A stretch of DNA of 64,000 nucleotides from Phymatolithon calcareum (GCA_977006965.1 OZ345380.1:1674001-1738000); one strand, 5' to 3'; shown: positions 32,240-44,511, counted from the first letter of the stretch. The notes: generated from the letters alone by a model not told the origin. Translations and numbers: made by a program.

Positions 32240-33691
32240 GCTCGTGCCAAGTCCCCAAGCTCAATTCTTAGTTTCTCCAGCCGTAGAGCGTAATATTTGC
32301 AGGCACGTATAAAATCCTCTTGCTGTTTTGTGAGGGACGCATCTGTGCAGAAAGAACACTGCCAGAGCTATTATAAGGCTGGCAAATGGTTAGGATCGTC
32401 ACTACATTCCTTTTTAGATTCCCCGTGAATCCTAGAGGTGCTTTCTCTGTCGCATCTTGTATCGTAAGTAGCATTACTATGTCCAGTGACACGGCTCCGA
32501 GTGGCGCTGTTGGCGCGAAGTCGACGATGCGCCCAGCGGCAATTGCAATTAGAGTGCTTCGGGTGGTTATGGCCATGCGGTTGATGTGGAAGAGGTGCCC
32601 GGCCATGTGATTTTTTGTTAATATTGCTTATGCGGCATGTGCGCTGTTGGCAACTGCGTTTTCATGAAATGACAAAAATGCGGTGGATCCATAAATCCCA
32701 GCAATTCTGGTGCATATATGGGAGAACTACTATCGTGATATATGGTTCTCCCGCCTTAACTGAGGAAGCGTTTTCGAGGGATGACCATAGATTACATGAG
32801 AAAAAAACTGCTTTGAACGCAAGAGCAGAGGTAGCAAATGCAGGTTCAGGAGCAAAGTAGTGTACTGGATTCTACAACAGATTAAAACCGCTACAAAAAC
32901 CTTTTTGGATCACACGGATGGCTCGAAACAACTGAAGTACTTCATAGCGCGGTGCCCTTTTCTTGCGCGCCGTCCAATCGACACTGATGGCCTGACGGAA
33001 TCCCGAGTGCGATGCGTAGAGTGAACTATTATGTGAGTCGCATTTCTCTTTAATTTACCGAAGCACTGTCGAAACTGGTCGACAGAGTCCTGACCTTTTC
33101 TTCTTTGCTTGCCGTACGAGCTCTGAGAACCCTCCGTCGAGGATTCGCCTGCTGGCCCAGTTGGCGTTGCAATGACAGCGAGCTCCTTATATCCGGGCGG
33201 TAAATATTAGCTTGTACGCGGGGTCTGTTTCCTCTCCAGCTTAATTCCGCCACAAAATCTATCGGCGTGCGATGCAGTCGAGGCTTCGCAAGGGCCCGGT
33301 AAATCCAGTAAGCTGACATCATTCTTTTCGCGCAGAGGGAGGGGGGAAATTGTAAGTTTTGTTTAGAAGCCCTCAACGCCGGCATTCATCAACACCAGAG
33401 CAGCGTCCGATGTATGGCATCTCAGCGCACTGCCATCCCATGTCCTAATAGATTACATTACAATACCATTTCTTGTGACATATGGATCTCCAAGACCAGA
33501 AGTTTGTCTATCGCCTTATTGGTTCTTCATCGCAACATCCTTCTACTTTTGCTCTTCTTAAATTTAGTTCTAGTTTTCAGATTCTCTTCCGCATCGTCGT
33601 CGAAATGTTCAATGTAAGACTCTGGTTTTCGTGGAGGGAATGGTTTTCAGTGAACCCGTTGCGCTGGATGTTTCCTAGATGCCAGGAATTT
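32240..33691. other. No gene recognised
   Basis: Frames at 32268-32606 (-) and 33050-33385 (-) are open but without recognisable motifs. No terminal repeats found. Confidence 0.45.
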
Positions 33692-36565
33692 TCACAATAT
33701 CGTCGGAGCACTCTTGACTGACGCGGCAAACGCCATTTCCGACGTCCCGTTGCATCTCTCAAGAACTGCGAACCCTGGATAATAGCCTGCAATCCTGTAG
33801 TCGGGAATGATCTCGTTTCGAGCAATGAACAAGTCGTCCTTCGTCCCGACGACCTCGAGACCTTTGACGACATTTGTCCCCAAAGCGGCAGTGACAGCCA
33901 TACCGTCGTCAATGACTGGAAGATGCTGCAGATACGACGGCCTCGTGCTGCACACGTCCACCGACGCGTTCATCAAGTGGCGCAGAAGCCATCTCCCGGC
34001 CTTGGCACCAGCCTTTCCGATCAGCACCAGCTGTGCCACAGTACACGCCGATAGCTCCTCGTCGACGTTGACTTCCTGCAAGACGCCGTCCCCTACTTTT
34101 TCCAGGTCGGCCACCTGCCACGTCATATTGTCCCGCCGTTCGCTGCGCTCCAACAGCTCGAAGTGCAGTCGGCGGAACTCAATCGACAGCGTGCCCGTGA
34201 AGAATCCCAGCACACTCACGTCGACCGAGGTATTCTCCGGCAAGTCAAGTATCCACCCCATTCGCTTTCTCTGAGAAATATCTCTTCTCAAAAGGTCGCG
34301 CCTCGGGACATCCGCACTGTCGTTTTGGTTCGAGTCTCCAAAGTGACTAAATATAATGTACCCGTCATCATCATCATCATCGTCGTCGTCGCTGTCAGCA
34401 TTAACATACGATTCATTAGTCAAGCTACATGCCCGAGAACTCGTTTCATGATTGCTTGGCCTTTTCAGAATTAGAGTTTTCTTAAACCAATCTCTGAAGA
34501 GCGCATGGTTGCGAAAGCAAGAAATGACCAGAGTCTCCGTCTCCTTGCACCCAGGCATTGGAAGCAATATCTTGCAATTTATTGGGGCGAGTAGTCGAAC
34601 AGTACCAATATCTTGCAATAGATTTGATTCAAGCAATAGTGTTGCAATAGATGTCAGTTCAAGTCGCAGGTCTCCTGGAGTATACTACAAGTCGAGTAAG
34701 ATTTGCTGCTCGGCATCTTCACCGAGCAGTTCCGAAGTGCGCGTACTATTGGCATTAGCCATTGCGTTAACAACCATACTCAAATCCCAGTATCGTCGAT
34801 TGACTTTCAAGAACAGTAGAGATTCGAATAGCAACGGTGTTATTCTTTGCCGGTTTTCTGCAAGTATTCCGCCTGCCAGAGAAAAGAGTCTCTCAATTTC
34901 CGCCGTCGACCCTAGAATAAACCGCAAGTTCATGTACGTCTGACTCGGTTCTTGACGACGTCACTTGCGTTTCTCGAAAATTTGCGACATAGTGAGAGTT
35001 TGGTCAGCTTCGTAAGAGATTGCCTCGACGATGGGCACATGAGGTACTTTGAGGTGTGCACACGCCTTTCTCGTAAATTTCCATACCGTCTACGTTTCGG
35101 AGTCGTAGCTCACGCCGGAGTACATATTACAGTCCGCATCTCTCCATCGTCTTCATGGAAGCCAATACGTATTCCAATACGAAACATCGAGAAAATAGTA
35201 GTGCAAGATCAATATGTTGCACTATATTGCCCTACCAGTATATTGCTTCCAAAGCCTGCTTGCACCCCTGCCTCCGTGCAGCGAGAAGGTCGAGTAGACG
35301 GATGACAGCCCTAGCGTCATTGATGGAGCATCCGGCGATGCAGTACATGAAAATAATCGCTGAGGTCATCCATTCGTGGTCTTCGCCATAGGGTTCGAAA
35401 TCAATATTGAGTTGCTCACTGAACAGGTGCTCAATGACACATTTCGTGAGCTTGAACCATTTTTGCGATGATGCGGTTTCCGATTCAACGCGTGCCGAGC
35501 CATTAGCAAGGTGCACGGAAACAGATGTGCCCTTTCCGTCGAGGGCAACTGATTCATGGTTAATAGTCAATGTAGGGTGCGTCTTCTCTTTTGACGCGAA
35601 GACGGCTAGCAAGTGCAGTTTCCATACTGCCGAATTGAAGAACGCCGTCATAGCGACGATTTCATCACTGTTGGCTATGAAACTGGCTTTAGCCAGGTGA
35701 AGGAGCTGCGCGACAAGAACGGTGAATTGAGAGAGCTCGCCACTGCGAAACTCGAGGAACTTCTTCGATGTCTCATTTATGGACACCCGGAATGAATCAA
35801 ACGCCTCGACAAAGGCAACGTTCTGGCCCTCCGTCGGTAAGACAAGTTTTCCGTCCGTCGACACGAAATCCTTGTTCGCCCTGACGGGGACAGGATTCGC
35901 ATCCAGGTCGACGTCCATACGACACGGGAGAGTAGACCCAATCATCAAGATATACGCAATGGAGGAGGATGCAAATGGCCATTGCGAGAACGTCGATAAC
36001 CTCCATGTCGGTAACGCCTAGTTTGACGGTGCGCAGGCCCTCCACAGCGGGCATGCCCGGATGGCACGTCCGCAGCACGACGAGGTCGTTAACAATGTTG
36101 CGCGCATCCGAGCAACCACACAGCGCTTACAATAGCTCTTCACTGCTCTCGTTAAACACGTCTGCGATCTTCACACTGGCGATGCATTCGCATGCACGCA
36201 TCCCTGGCAGATTGTGCCGCTTCCGCAGGCTCGTCCGCGAGTGGTACAAATTGGCAGACAGGAACGTGCCGGAGTTCCGCGCAAACAGGTACTTGGCAGT
36301 AAATTTGTCCTCGCCTTGGCCGTCAAACGTCACCCGGAGTTGTGCTTCTGCTTCTCGCGCCATGCCTTGGATGGTTTCGCAATTGCCGAAGACGAGTGTG
36401 AGACCGGTTATCTACGTCTTTGAGTACTCTAGCGAAGTATTGTTCACAGATATGGTCTTCATGGGGGCAACGCAAAGGATCAAATTGAACAGCAGTTGTT
36501 GGGCTTCTCGAGAAGACGAATGGCTTGCCCATGGACGACGACATTGCGTTCTGTATAAGCCACAC
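33692..36565 (-). pseudogene. Unrecognised gene family U, copy 1 (decayed)
   Basis: Pieces on the minus strand match, in order, the locus at 53560-55702. From the 5' side these are 36363-36127; 36078-35950 (VEGLRTVKLGVTDMEVIDVL); 35948-35232 (TVLVAQLLHLAKASF, FFNSAVWKLHLLAVFAS, a 110-residue helical part); and the 3' part 34270-33692 (MGWILDLPENTS, RPSYLQHLPVIDDGMAVTAA, EIIPDYRIAGYYPGFAVL). Frame changes separate the first pieces. A hAT-like segment lies between the last two. A run of nine Asp codons (34366-34395) comes from a simple repeat and probably is not original. No domain known to me fits; the family is described only by its own conservation. Confidence 0.5.
34640..35231 (-). pseudogene. 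hAT transposase C-terminal remnant
   Basis: The frame at 34933-34685 has LRFILGSTAEIERLFSLAGG and LLFESLLFLKVNRRYWDLS, the hAT dimerisation domain, then an acidic tail. It lies inside family-U copy 1 and separates its two larger pieces. TTGCAATA-like motifs cluster at both sides (34570-34655 and 35210-35250), as in the hAT MITE at 59.1 kb, but no clear terminal repeat pair was found. Confidence 0.6.
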
Positions 36566-37592
36566 CTTCCCTCATGAGTGGGAGCTTCCCTCCATCAAAT
36601 GCTGCAGCGTTGCATACATGTACATTGTTTCGACCACAGCTGGGACAAATGGAAATTTAAACCAGTCAACAAGGGGGTATCCTGCAAATGACTATAACGG
36701 TATTGCAAGTGCAAATTCATGCTTTATTTTTAGAACGTTCCCGCTGGGGAACGGGGAGTGCCTCGTCTGGCGCCTCGACCTTTAAAACTTTACTTCAGCT
36801 CATCGTTCGGAGCATCCTGACAACGCGCACTTACAGTCCACTACCAATCAGAAGTGTGCGTCTGAGGGCAGTTGTCAGAATAAGCACACGTGTCCAAATA
36901 TAGCCAATCACAAGCCAGTATTGTAGAGGTATTGTTTTTTGCTTTATTTTTGTTCGGCTCGTGAAGTGGCTATCGCAGTCAATTCCACATAATCAATCCT
37001 TGATAACTGGATGTCCAATGTAGAAAGGTCTGATATCCAGATACCAAGGATATTCTGGATTCAAATTTGTATGATAGCTCAAATGTTACACGTGTACTGC
37101 CTAAAGCCGGAAATGCAGACGACATGACTTGCCGGACAGAGAGTATATGATACAGTATGCCCTATGTCCGGCAATTTGGCGGTCAAATGCGCCTCGTTGA
37201 AGGATATCGTATGTTGGGTGTTTGGCCCGGAAATCAATGTTAGAAATTGAGCAACCTTGTTCGCGGCTCTGCAAAGCGCCCGCGTGTTGAAAATGGTCCC
37301 TGAAACCAACACAAAAAGTTTACAAATTTCATGCATGCTCCGTGGTTCAGGCGAGAAGCTATAGGATGTTCTAAGAATCTCAAAATTTAAAAAATTTGTG
37401 AGGATAGAGTATTCGTGGATGCCTCTTGTATTCTGAAAACGGAGGATATTCTAAATTCGAAGATCCAGTTAACGAGGATTGACTGTACTGAACCGCATTC
37501 CCAAACATTCCTGAGATGCGGAGGTGCCCATCGTTTGCTCTTGTCTAGGGCGCTTCGAACCTGGTGTACTAAATTTTGCGCAAGCAGACCCA
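36566..37592. other. No gene recognised
   Basis: AT-rich intergenic sequence. Minor palindromes (AAATTTAAAAAATTT near 37383) only. The promoter of the former gene at 37593 would be at the right end. Confidence 0.45.
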
Positions 37593-38706
37593 ATGGCATC
37601 CGAAGCATCCCATCGTCTCCGCGTAGCGGTCACCGGCGCAATGAGTTTTACAGGGCATGAATTGCTGCGCACATTCCGTTCACAACACCTCGACGAGTAC
37701 ATGCCCGTGGCGATCGTTCGACCGACTTCAGATACGATTCGGTGAGAACGTCTTCTCGACTACCCAACTTCAGAAGACACCGTTCTTGTGACGTACTTCA
37801 ACGACTCGGCCTCACTGCAGCGTTGGGTGCGCGATGCGGCCATCGTGGTACATCTAGCCGCAGAGACGGACTTTTTCCCACGCGATACGGGCGCGGCTGT
37901 CGCGAGAAATGCAGACGTTACGCATGGCCTCGTCGAGGCTATGCGTACTAGAAACCGCATCCGTCTCGTTTACGTCTCCTCCACGAAGGCTCTCGGACCC
38001 ACTGGACCCACACCGGCTGATGAAACGGTGACGCCGCGACCGGACTCTGTCTACGGTGCGAGTAAGGTGCTTTGCGAGAGCATTGTATTGGATGCTGATG
38101 ATGCGATTGACGTGATTGTGCTTCGACCGACTGGTGTTTAAGGTGTTGGTGAGCAGTTTTTCTTCCAGGAACTCGGAGAGCGGACTCAGCGTCGTTGCCC
38201 CGTCGCCGTGTTCTGGAAAAATCATGTTCGCGCATGTGCACGATGTTGTGAATGCCATTGTGCTGACGTTACTGGCGGAAGCTGCTGTTGGACAAACGTA
38301 TGATGTTTGTTCGGATCAATCGGTGACATTTTTGGAGATCATTCGAACGCTTAACCAAGCTTGTGGACGCATCGGGCCATTATGTACTATGGGGGTGACA
38401 GCGGGGAGGATTCTAACACGGGCGATATCTCCAATAATGAATTTTAGAAGAAGACGAGTGTTCTTGTATCACCCGACGAGCATTGAGCGAAGCATCGGAA
38501 ACCGGGTTTATTCAAATGCTAAAATCAAGGCGGAGCTCGGATTTAAACCCGTTCATGAAATGCTACCTGGAATGAGGCAGACTGCTCTTGAAGAGATTGC
38601 ACAAGGTGGGATCTGTCATCGACGATTTTCTCCTTTATTGTATGGCGCTTTCACCTTTGCGTCGACTGCGCTTTTCGTAGCGGTACGATTACGAATACAT
38701 TCTTGA
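37593..38706 (+). pseudogene. Extended short-chain dehydrogenase/epimerase pseudogene
   Basis: Starts MASEASHRLRVAVTGAMSFTG at 37593, a Rossmann nucleotide-binding start. It continues with AAIVVHLAAETD, LVYVSSTKALG and the catalytic YxxxK (SVYGASKVLCE), then VLRPTGV, the layout of extended SDRs (NAD-dependent epimerase/3-beta-HSD type). It is disabled by an in-frame TGA at 37743, a TAA at 38139 where the family usually has Tyr (after RPTGV), and a frameshift at about 38170 into a third frame. That frame runs from SGLSVVAPSPCSGKIMFAHV, with YDVCSDQSVTFLEIIRTL and PTSIERSIGNRVYSNAKIKA, to 38706. The C-terminus has a hydrophobic segment that may be a membrane helix. All pieces are colinear, so decay is recent. 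Confidence 0.8.
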
Positions 38707-38734
38707 AGCGTTACAAGTTCTTAGAATTTAGCTC

Positions 38735-39295
38735 ATGTACTTGGCGCTGTTGCGAATTATGGTCGAGGATTCGACACGCGTTGCCAGATTGAGCGCACTA
38801 CCGGGACTCCGGGTGCACGCAGTGACGCTCCCGTTCGTGCGTACTGCGTTTGGCGTGTCGGATGATGTGAATGGTGTGCGTGTCGCGGGCGGCGGAGGGC
38901 ATCATGGATTGCGGAACGGCGACGTTGTGTGCGCGGTTGACGGGGAAGCGGTATCGACCGAAAGTTCGTTTTCAGGATTGCTGGCGCGTCGTGCACCGGG
39001 ATATGCGGCACGTGTCATGTTTTGGCGACCGGGGAGCGGTGTTAGGGATGTGGGCGTTGTGGTTGGTGATGCAGAGCGAGCGCTGGCGGGTGTGGGATGG
39101 GCGCCTGGGAGAATGGCGGTTAGTGAGAATGGTTTAGTGTTTATGGTGAGGTCTTTTGAATACCTAGCGCGATGGGGATGGAATTGGCATGAGAAATGTC
39201 CACCGGACCTTTTAAGAGTTGCTTTGAGAACACCGGAAGGTGGAAGGGGTCGGAGACATGTTGTGGTGGTTTCTGTCACGCCTGCGGGTTTATGA
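38735..39295 (+). CDS. PDZ-like domain protein
   Basis: A 186-residue frame with a PDZ-like pattern in the middle: a strand (LRVHAVTLPF), then GVRVAGGGGHHGLRNGDVVC, AVDGEAVSTESSFSGLLA and YAARVMFWRPGS. The GLRNGDVVCAVDG segment is the most diagnostic, as PDZ domains have a (G)L..GD.I..VNG turn there. PDZ domains bind C-terminal peptides of partner proteins. The first two Mets (38735, 38759) are both possible starts. The frame ends just as another protein-like frame begins (39240), so the real gene may be longer and broken. The neighbouring gene on the left is a pseudogene. Confidence 0.5.
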   Translation: MYLALLRIMVEDSTRVARLSALPGLRVHAVTLPFVRTAFGVSDDVNGVRVAGGGGHHGLRNGDVVCAVDGEAVSTESSFSGLLARRAPGYAARVMFWRPGSGVRDVGVVVGDAERALAGVGWAPGRMAVSENGLVFMVRSFEYLARWGWNWHEKCPPDLLRVALRTPEGGRGRRHVVVVSVTPAGL

Positions 39296-40225
39296 GGAAC
39301 GTTTGCACAGGACAGTGGAGACGATTGGTGGTCAAGATGTTCAATGTTTAAATGACATGGTCAGATTTTCCCGACGGTTGACGGACGCAAGCGGGGCTCC
39401 CGCGGTTGCGCGCTTGCAGGGTAGAATTGCGGTGCTGGTTGGGGAGTGCGTGATCAACCAAGGCCGACTTGATCCGTGCGGGGCAGATGAACGAAAAACA
39501 GCGTCTCACATGTCGTGATATGGATTTGAGGCGCGTCGTCGATCTTAGCACGTGACACTAACATCGCTAGCCCGACTGCAGTGCCGTCGCCGCTCGCAGA
39601 GTTTGCACCGGCATCAGAAAGAGACGTGCGCACCAAGCGTGAGGATGCAGGATGAATCGATTCCCTGGGTCAATCTATTGCAGGGCATTTGCGTGGTGCT
39701 GACCAATTCTCGCTCGCGATCGGCGAGCTCGACCATGTAACCGGCTCATTATTAGCGACCGTACGCATGCTGAAACGCCCCCCCGTGGGACGCGGCGGCT
39801 GCCCATCTGCTCTCACTGCACGTGAAGCGCGTAAGCCTTGTGATTGTAATGTTGATGGCACAGGCCGCCGTGGCGGCGCAATGCGGTGTGCCGGTGCCAA
39901 TTTTGTCAAGTCAACGTCCACTCGCTGAGATAATCGAACTGATTCATGCAGCTTCGGTGCTGCATGATGCCTAGCGGGAGACTTTCATGGTGGGAAGAGC
40001 GTCTATCGTACTTGCACAGTTGCGAACTGTGATGTTGTGGAAAGGGTTTCCACTGTGATCGAGAAGGTGGTGCGTGGCTATGTGTTGCAAATGCGGGGTG
40101 GTGGAGCCGAAGCTCCCGTGAGTGGGATTGGTAACGCGACGGAGGAGGTGGAGCAGATACAATATCACTGACCGGCGAGTGTTTTGGAGACGTATTTGGC
40201 GAAAACGTTTTTCAACTGTGTCACT
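39240..40225 (+). pseudogene. Decayed coding remnant downstream of the PDZ-like gene
   Basis: Successive plus-strand pieces in changing frames look coding: LRVYEERLHRTVETIGGQDV and RLQGRIAVLVGECVINQGRL (39270-39460), MNEKQRLTCRDMDLRRVVDL (39490-39560), LRGADQFSLAIGELDHVTGS (39690-39750) and VVERVSTVIEKVVRGYVLQM (40033-40095), then a helical stretch to about 40220. They are mainly helical. Because they follow the PDZ-like frame directly, both may be parts of one gene. I cannot name it. Confidence 0.35.
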
Positions 40226-40905
40226 AATCGCCAATTCCAGTAGGGTGGTCGTCATCATTGGTGGTCACGGAAAGGAGCTCGCAGACGCGACGTAGACACA
40301 CAGAGAGCACATAGGCATTGCATTTCATATGGTGGACGATGTGGTGGACTTGACGGCGAGCGAATTGGCGCTGGGCAAACCGGTGTGTGACGACTTGCGA
40401 CAGGGACATGGTACGGCCTGCCCGCAGTGACCGCACGCAGTTGTAAGTGTCCTTGCTGGAGCGCCCTGTCGCTGGACGCAAACAAGCAATGCAGAACGTG
40501 GGATGTCAGAGTACTTCAGGCCGGAAGCATTCATGATGGTGCGAGACTGGGCGACATGCACCACGCGGTAGTTCAATACAACCTGTGGAGCACCGTCCTG
40601 GTGTGTCGTGATCATTGGCAGAGGCTGGAGAAACGGCATGGGCTCGCTATTCCCCGACAGATAATATGTATAAAAGCAGACGGTGCGTAGTGCATGCCGC
40701 CGTTGGCGGGTAGCCATGCCTCGATTTTGACTTTAAAGGCTCGCGATGTATTGCCCTGTACCATGTGCCGAGAAAACTCAATTTTCAGCTAAGTGTCATC
40801 AAATCTTAGTACTTCACGCTAGCAGACGGTAACTTTATGTTGACAAAATACTACATCAATTCTGAGAACCCACTAAGTGCATGGTAAATTTAACTATCTC
40901 CTGAG
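40226..40905. other. No gene recognised
   Basis: Open minus-strand frames here (40325-40717) are not protein-like. This is the 3' flank of the NB-ARC/WD40 gene. Confidence 0.45.
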
Positions 40906-43900
40906 CTACAGTAAGAGCTCTCCTATGACAACTTGACCATCGACGAGACCAGCTACAGCTTTTGAATGCCGCTTACTGAAGCAAAATGTGCTAATTTGAA
41001 ATGGGATGGTGGCGACTTGAACTGTCTTCGCGTTCTCCCCTGTTGCGTATATCTTGCGGTTCCCTCCTTGTATCATGTATCCAGGACATTGCATCCTGGT
41101 TCCAGTGCTCGTGTCCAAAAGAAAAACTTCACCTGACGTATGTACAGCACACAATTCACTGCCAGCATCGAATTCAAGGCTTCTGATAGATCCCTTGCAG
41201 TGTACAACCCCGTATTCGCCTTGCCCTTTGACCCCATCCTGCTCACAAACTCCGCTGTTCCCATCCCGCACACGAACAGTATTGTCACCAGATGCCGAAA
41301 CAATCCGACTTCCGTCCCAGCTCATTGCAAAGCAATGCACACCTCCTTCGTGTCCACGGAGGAGTCCCGGTACGCATTCTCCGCTCTTCCCATCCCACAC
41401 ACGAACAGTATTGTCCCAAGATGCCGAAACAATCCGACTTCCGTCTCCGCTCATTGCAACGCACCGCACAGATTTCTCGTGTCCACGGAATGGTCCCAGT
41501 ACGCATTCTCCGCTCTTCCCATCCCACACACGAACAGTCTTGTCACCAGATGCCGAAACAATCCGACTTACGTCTCCGCTCATTGCAACGCACCGCACAG
41601 ATTTCTCGTGTCCACGGAATGGTCCCAGTACGCATTCTCCGCTCTTCCCATCCCACACACGAACAGTATTGTCACCAGATGCCGAAACAATCCGACTTCC
41701 GTCTCCGCTCATTGCAACGCACCGCACATCACGCTCATGTCCACGGAATGGTCCCAGTACGCATTCTCCGCTCTTCCCATCCCACACACGAACAGTCTTG
41801 TCCCAGGATCCCGAAACAAACCGACTTCCGTCTCCGCTCATTGCAACGCATCGCACACAACCCTCGTGTCCACGGAATGGTCCCAGTACGCATTCTCCGC
41901 TCTTCCCATCCCACACACGAACAGTATTGTCCCAAGATGCCGAAACAATCCGACTTCCGTCTCCGCTCATTGCAACGCAATTCACAACATGCTCGTGTCC
42001 ACGGAGTGGTCCCAGTACGCATTCTCCGCTCTCCGCATCCCACACACGAACAGTACTGTCTTTAGATGCCGAAACAATCCGACTTCCGTCCGCGTTCATG
42101 GCAACACTGGTGATCATATCCTCATGACCCTTCAGTCTGTGCACAGTACGCATCTCTTGCAAATCGAAAACATGCATTTCGTGTCCTTGCCCAACTGCAA
42201 TGATATTTTGCTCATCGCTCAAACACATGGATCTAACCTCCTCCTCAAAGTCGACACGGAAAAGTTGTCCGGCATCGGCTCTCCATCGCAGCTCGTGATT
42301 CGGCACATAGTGAGGCTTCGGAACATGCATCGACACACTTGACAGGAACCGCTGCACAAACTCTGACGATGCGCACTGTGATTGCAACCGACCGTACATT
42401 TCAAACGGAGTTGCGTGTATACTATTGTTGATGTTCACCCAGCTTTCTTCCATCGCCCTGCGCACTGCGTCCGCCCCAATAGCTCCTCCGCTACCATGAC
42501 ATAATTCCTCAAAATCGTCTCGCAGAGCCACTATTCCTCCAACCTTCAATCGCCTCTCCAACCATCGAACATCACACAGCAACGATTCCAGCTCACACCC
42601 TTCGCTCATCCCCAAGTGTCGAGCGAGATTCTTTTCGATGTACCCATCCTCCGGTACTTTTTCACAATCCCACCACTCGCGGCAATCATACGTATTTGAC
42701 TGCACCGCGTTACCATCCGCTTTCCGAATGTATCCTTCGAGAAACCGTGCATGCCAAAGAGAAGCACGATTATTGTCAATGGATAGTGCCTTGGCTTGTT
42801 CAAGCACGAGATCGTGCAATGTCAGCCCGTCAACCTTTCCCGTTGGCGTTGCCTGCCAACGCCGAAAAACTAGGTGCATGTCTGAAAGTTTAGACATAAC
42901 TTGCTTAGTCGCTCGCTCGTTCGTCCCCCACAGACGTTGCAGGCATGTCCGAGGAATCCAAGCCTGCTTGCGTAGAACACTCAGCGCTTCAAACTTTTCT
43001 CTCACGCTCAATTCGCATCCAACCTTCCTCCGACCTTCATCGCCACGCGCCCAATCTTCGCAATGATCCAAACTGGTCTTAACCACAGCCCTCAGTCCCC
43101 GGTACTCATCAACACTTCCGTCTCCTACACTTTCGATGTTTTCTTTCAGCTCATGCGCATATGTCACTACCGACTGACCAATGATGCCACTGTTTTCTTC
43201 GATTAAGTTGCGCAGACTGGTTCCAGCAGCACCTAATGCCACTGGAAGTCCACCGCACACATCCAAGATGTCTCCAAATGCCGTCCAAGTGTCGCTTGAT
43301 TCATCAACAGATTCAATTTCGATACCAGCATACTTGGCCAGAATCCTCGACGCCTGCTCCCCACGAACTTCGCGCGGCATAAACTTCACCTCGACGAACT
43401 GTTGCGAGATGGACTTCTCCCGTGTCGATATCACCATCGCACTTGATGGCGAGTTGCAAAGCAACAGTTTAAGCGAACTTAGATATCCGATTGGGTTCCC
43501 CTCGAACGACCAGATATCATCGCATACGAACAGGGCACACCTACCTTTGAACCACAAAGACGCTTGTTTAGCAGCTGATTCTGCAGATTCCTTATTTGTG
43601 ATATCCCTGGCAAGACACTTGCCGCCCGAGCTTTCAACGAAGAGTGCTACACCTTCAATCACCTTCTTTTCAGTAGCGTCTTGTCCAACAGTGATGAAGA
43701 ACACCCCGTGCTCGTACTTGTTCCTCACTTCCAATTCACGGCAAAGAGCTTGAAGTGCAACAGTTTTCCCCACCCCACCCATTCCCACTGCCCCAAGCAC
43801 ACCCGGACTAAAAGCAGCCGTCACCCTTTCACCGGCAGAGTTCCACAATACTTTTCGCTTCAAGTATGCCTCCATGGTTTCACCGCTGAAGTTTAGCACC

Positions 43901-44511
43901 ATTTCGTTTGAAAGCGAGGGCTTATCAAAATGCGCAACGTATTCGTCACATGGCTCCTTGTCATTAACTCTCATCGAAGGGGCAACGAGAGCTATTCCTA
44001 CAAGGTTCATCGCGAGTTGAGCCTCCTTCCATATCGCGTCAAGTTTTTCAACCTCTGATTTCACCTTGTTCACCCTAGAGAATAGCATGACCTCGTTCAC
44101 TAGACGACCGTCAACAACTCGATTCCTGCTTCGCAAAGAACGACGCCCTTGGTTCGAAGAGTTACCGGAAACATGAGAGCTCCCACTCGCAGTTGCAGGA
44201 GAGTTCTCTCTTGTAAACTCATCCTCTAGGTTCTTCAAGATGTCCTCTGCCCTTGTCAGATTTCCCTCAACATTCTCGAGAATGGTGCGAAATGTGCTTG
44301 TCGCACGCTCGCCAATAGATTCCTTGTCATTCTCAAGCGTTGCTTCGATACTTCTAGCACTTCTTTTGCAGTCTTTGAAGGACTTGATTGAAGATTCCCA
44401 GTTGTCCGGCAGTGACCCAAAGTCTTCGCAGCGCTTCTTGAGGTTGGACAATCTCTGTGCCAACTGGTTGATCATGCCCACAACTCCGAGCACAAGACCG
44501 GCTTCCGTCAT
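40906..44511 (-). CDS. NLR-type STAND NTPase with NB-ARC and WD40 repeats
   Basis: A 1201-residue single-exon protein. Residues 1-200 are helical and start MTEAGLVLGVVGMINQLAQR, with a coiled-coil character like N-terminal signalling domains of STAND proteins. An NB-ARC ATPase follows: P-loop GMGGVGKT with Lys249, hhhhDD Walker B (CALFVCDDIW, about 325-335), an STR motif (VISTREKS) and GLPVALG. Then comes a helical region (about 460-760) and a WD40 propeller: one divergent blade (AVGQGHEMHVFDLQE), seven 43-residue repeats at 795-1095 and a degenerate C-terminal part. In known NLRs and APAF-1-like proteins the repeats sense a ligand, the NB-ARC switches on ADP/ATP exchange and oligomerises, and the N-terminus signals. 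A role in immunity or self/non-self recognition is inferred. The gene is intact, with no sign of transposon features. Confidence 0.9.
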   Translation of the reverse strand: MTEAGLVLGVVGMINQLAQRLSNLKKRCEDFGSLPDNWESSIKSFKDCKRSARSIEATLENDKESIGERATSTFRTILENVEGNLTRAEDILKNLEDEFTRENSPATASGSSHVSGNSSNQGRRSLRSRNRVVDGRLVNEVMLFSRVNKVKSEVEKLDAIWKEAQLAMNLVGIALVAPSMRVNDKEPCDEYVAHFDKPSLSNEMVLNFSGETMEAYLKRKVLWNSAGERVTAAFSPGVLGAVGMGGVGKTVALQALCRELEVRNKYEHGVFFITVGQDATEKKVIEGVALFVESSGGKCLARDITNKESAESAAKQASLWFKGRCALFVCDDIWSFEGNPIGYLSSLKLLLCNSPSSAMVISTREKSISQQFVEVKFMPREVRGEQASRILAKYAGIEIESVDESSDTWTAFGDILDVCGGLPVALGAAGTSLRNLIEENSGIIGQSVVTYAHELKENIESVGDGSVDEYRGLRAVVKTSLDHCEDWARGDEGRRKVGCELSVREKFEALSVLRKQAWIPRTCLQRLWGTNERATKQVMSKLSDMHLVFRRWQATPTGKVDGLTLHDLVLEQAKALSIDNNRASLWHARFLEGYIRKADGNAVQSNTYDCREWWDCEKVPEDGYIEKNLARHLGMSEGCELESLLCDVRWLERRLKVGGIVALRDDFEELCHGSGGAIGADAVRRAMEESWVNINNSIHATPFEMYGRLQSQCASSEFVQRFLSSVSMHVPKPHYVPNHELRWRADAGQLFRVDFEEEVRSMCLSDEQNIIAVGQGHEMHVFDLQEMRTVHRLKGHEDMITSVAMNADGSRIVSASKDSTVRVWDAESGECVLGPLRGHEHVVNCVAMSGDGSRIVSASWDNTVRVWDGKSGECVLGPFRGHEGCVRCVAMSGDGSRFVSGSWDKTVRVWDGKSGECVLGPFRGHERDVRCVAMSGDGSRIVSASGDNTVRVWDGKSGECVLGPFRGHEKSVRCVAMSGDVSRIVSASGDKTVRVWDGKSGECVLGPFRGHEKSVRCVAMSGDGSRIVSASWDNTVRVWDGKSGECVPGLLRGHEGGVHCFAMSWDGSRIVSASGDNTVRVRDGNSGVCEQDGVKGQGEYGVVHCKGSIRSLEFDAGSELCAVHTSGEVFLLDTSTGTRMQCPGYMIQGGNRKIYATGENAKTVQVATIPFQISTFCFSKRHSKAVAGLVDGQVVIGELLL
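41227..42129 (-). repeat. Seven 129-bp tandem repeats encoding WD40 blades
   Basis: Seven units of exactly 129 bases (43 codons), each starting with the GHE triplet. The central five are almost identical at the nucleotide level; outer units are more diverged. Differences between units fall mainly at codons 4, 5, 7, 23 and 25 of the unit (for example DM, HV, GC, RD, KS, GG at 4-5; W/G/K at 23; N/K/S at 25). Confidence 0.95.
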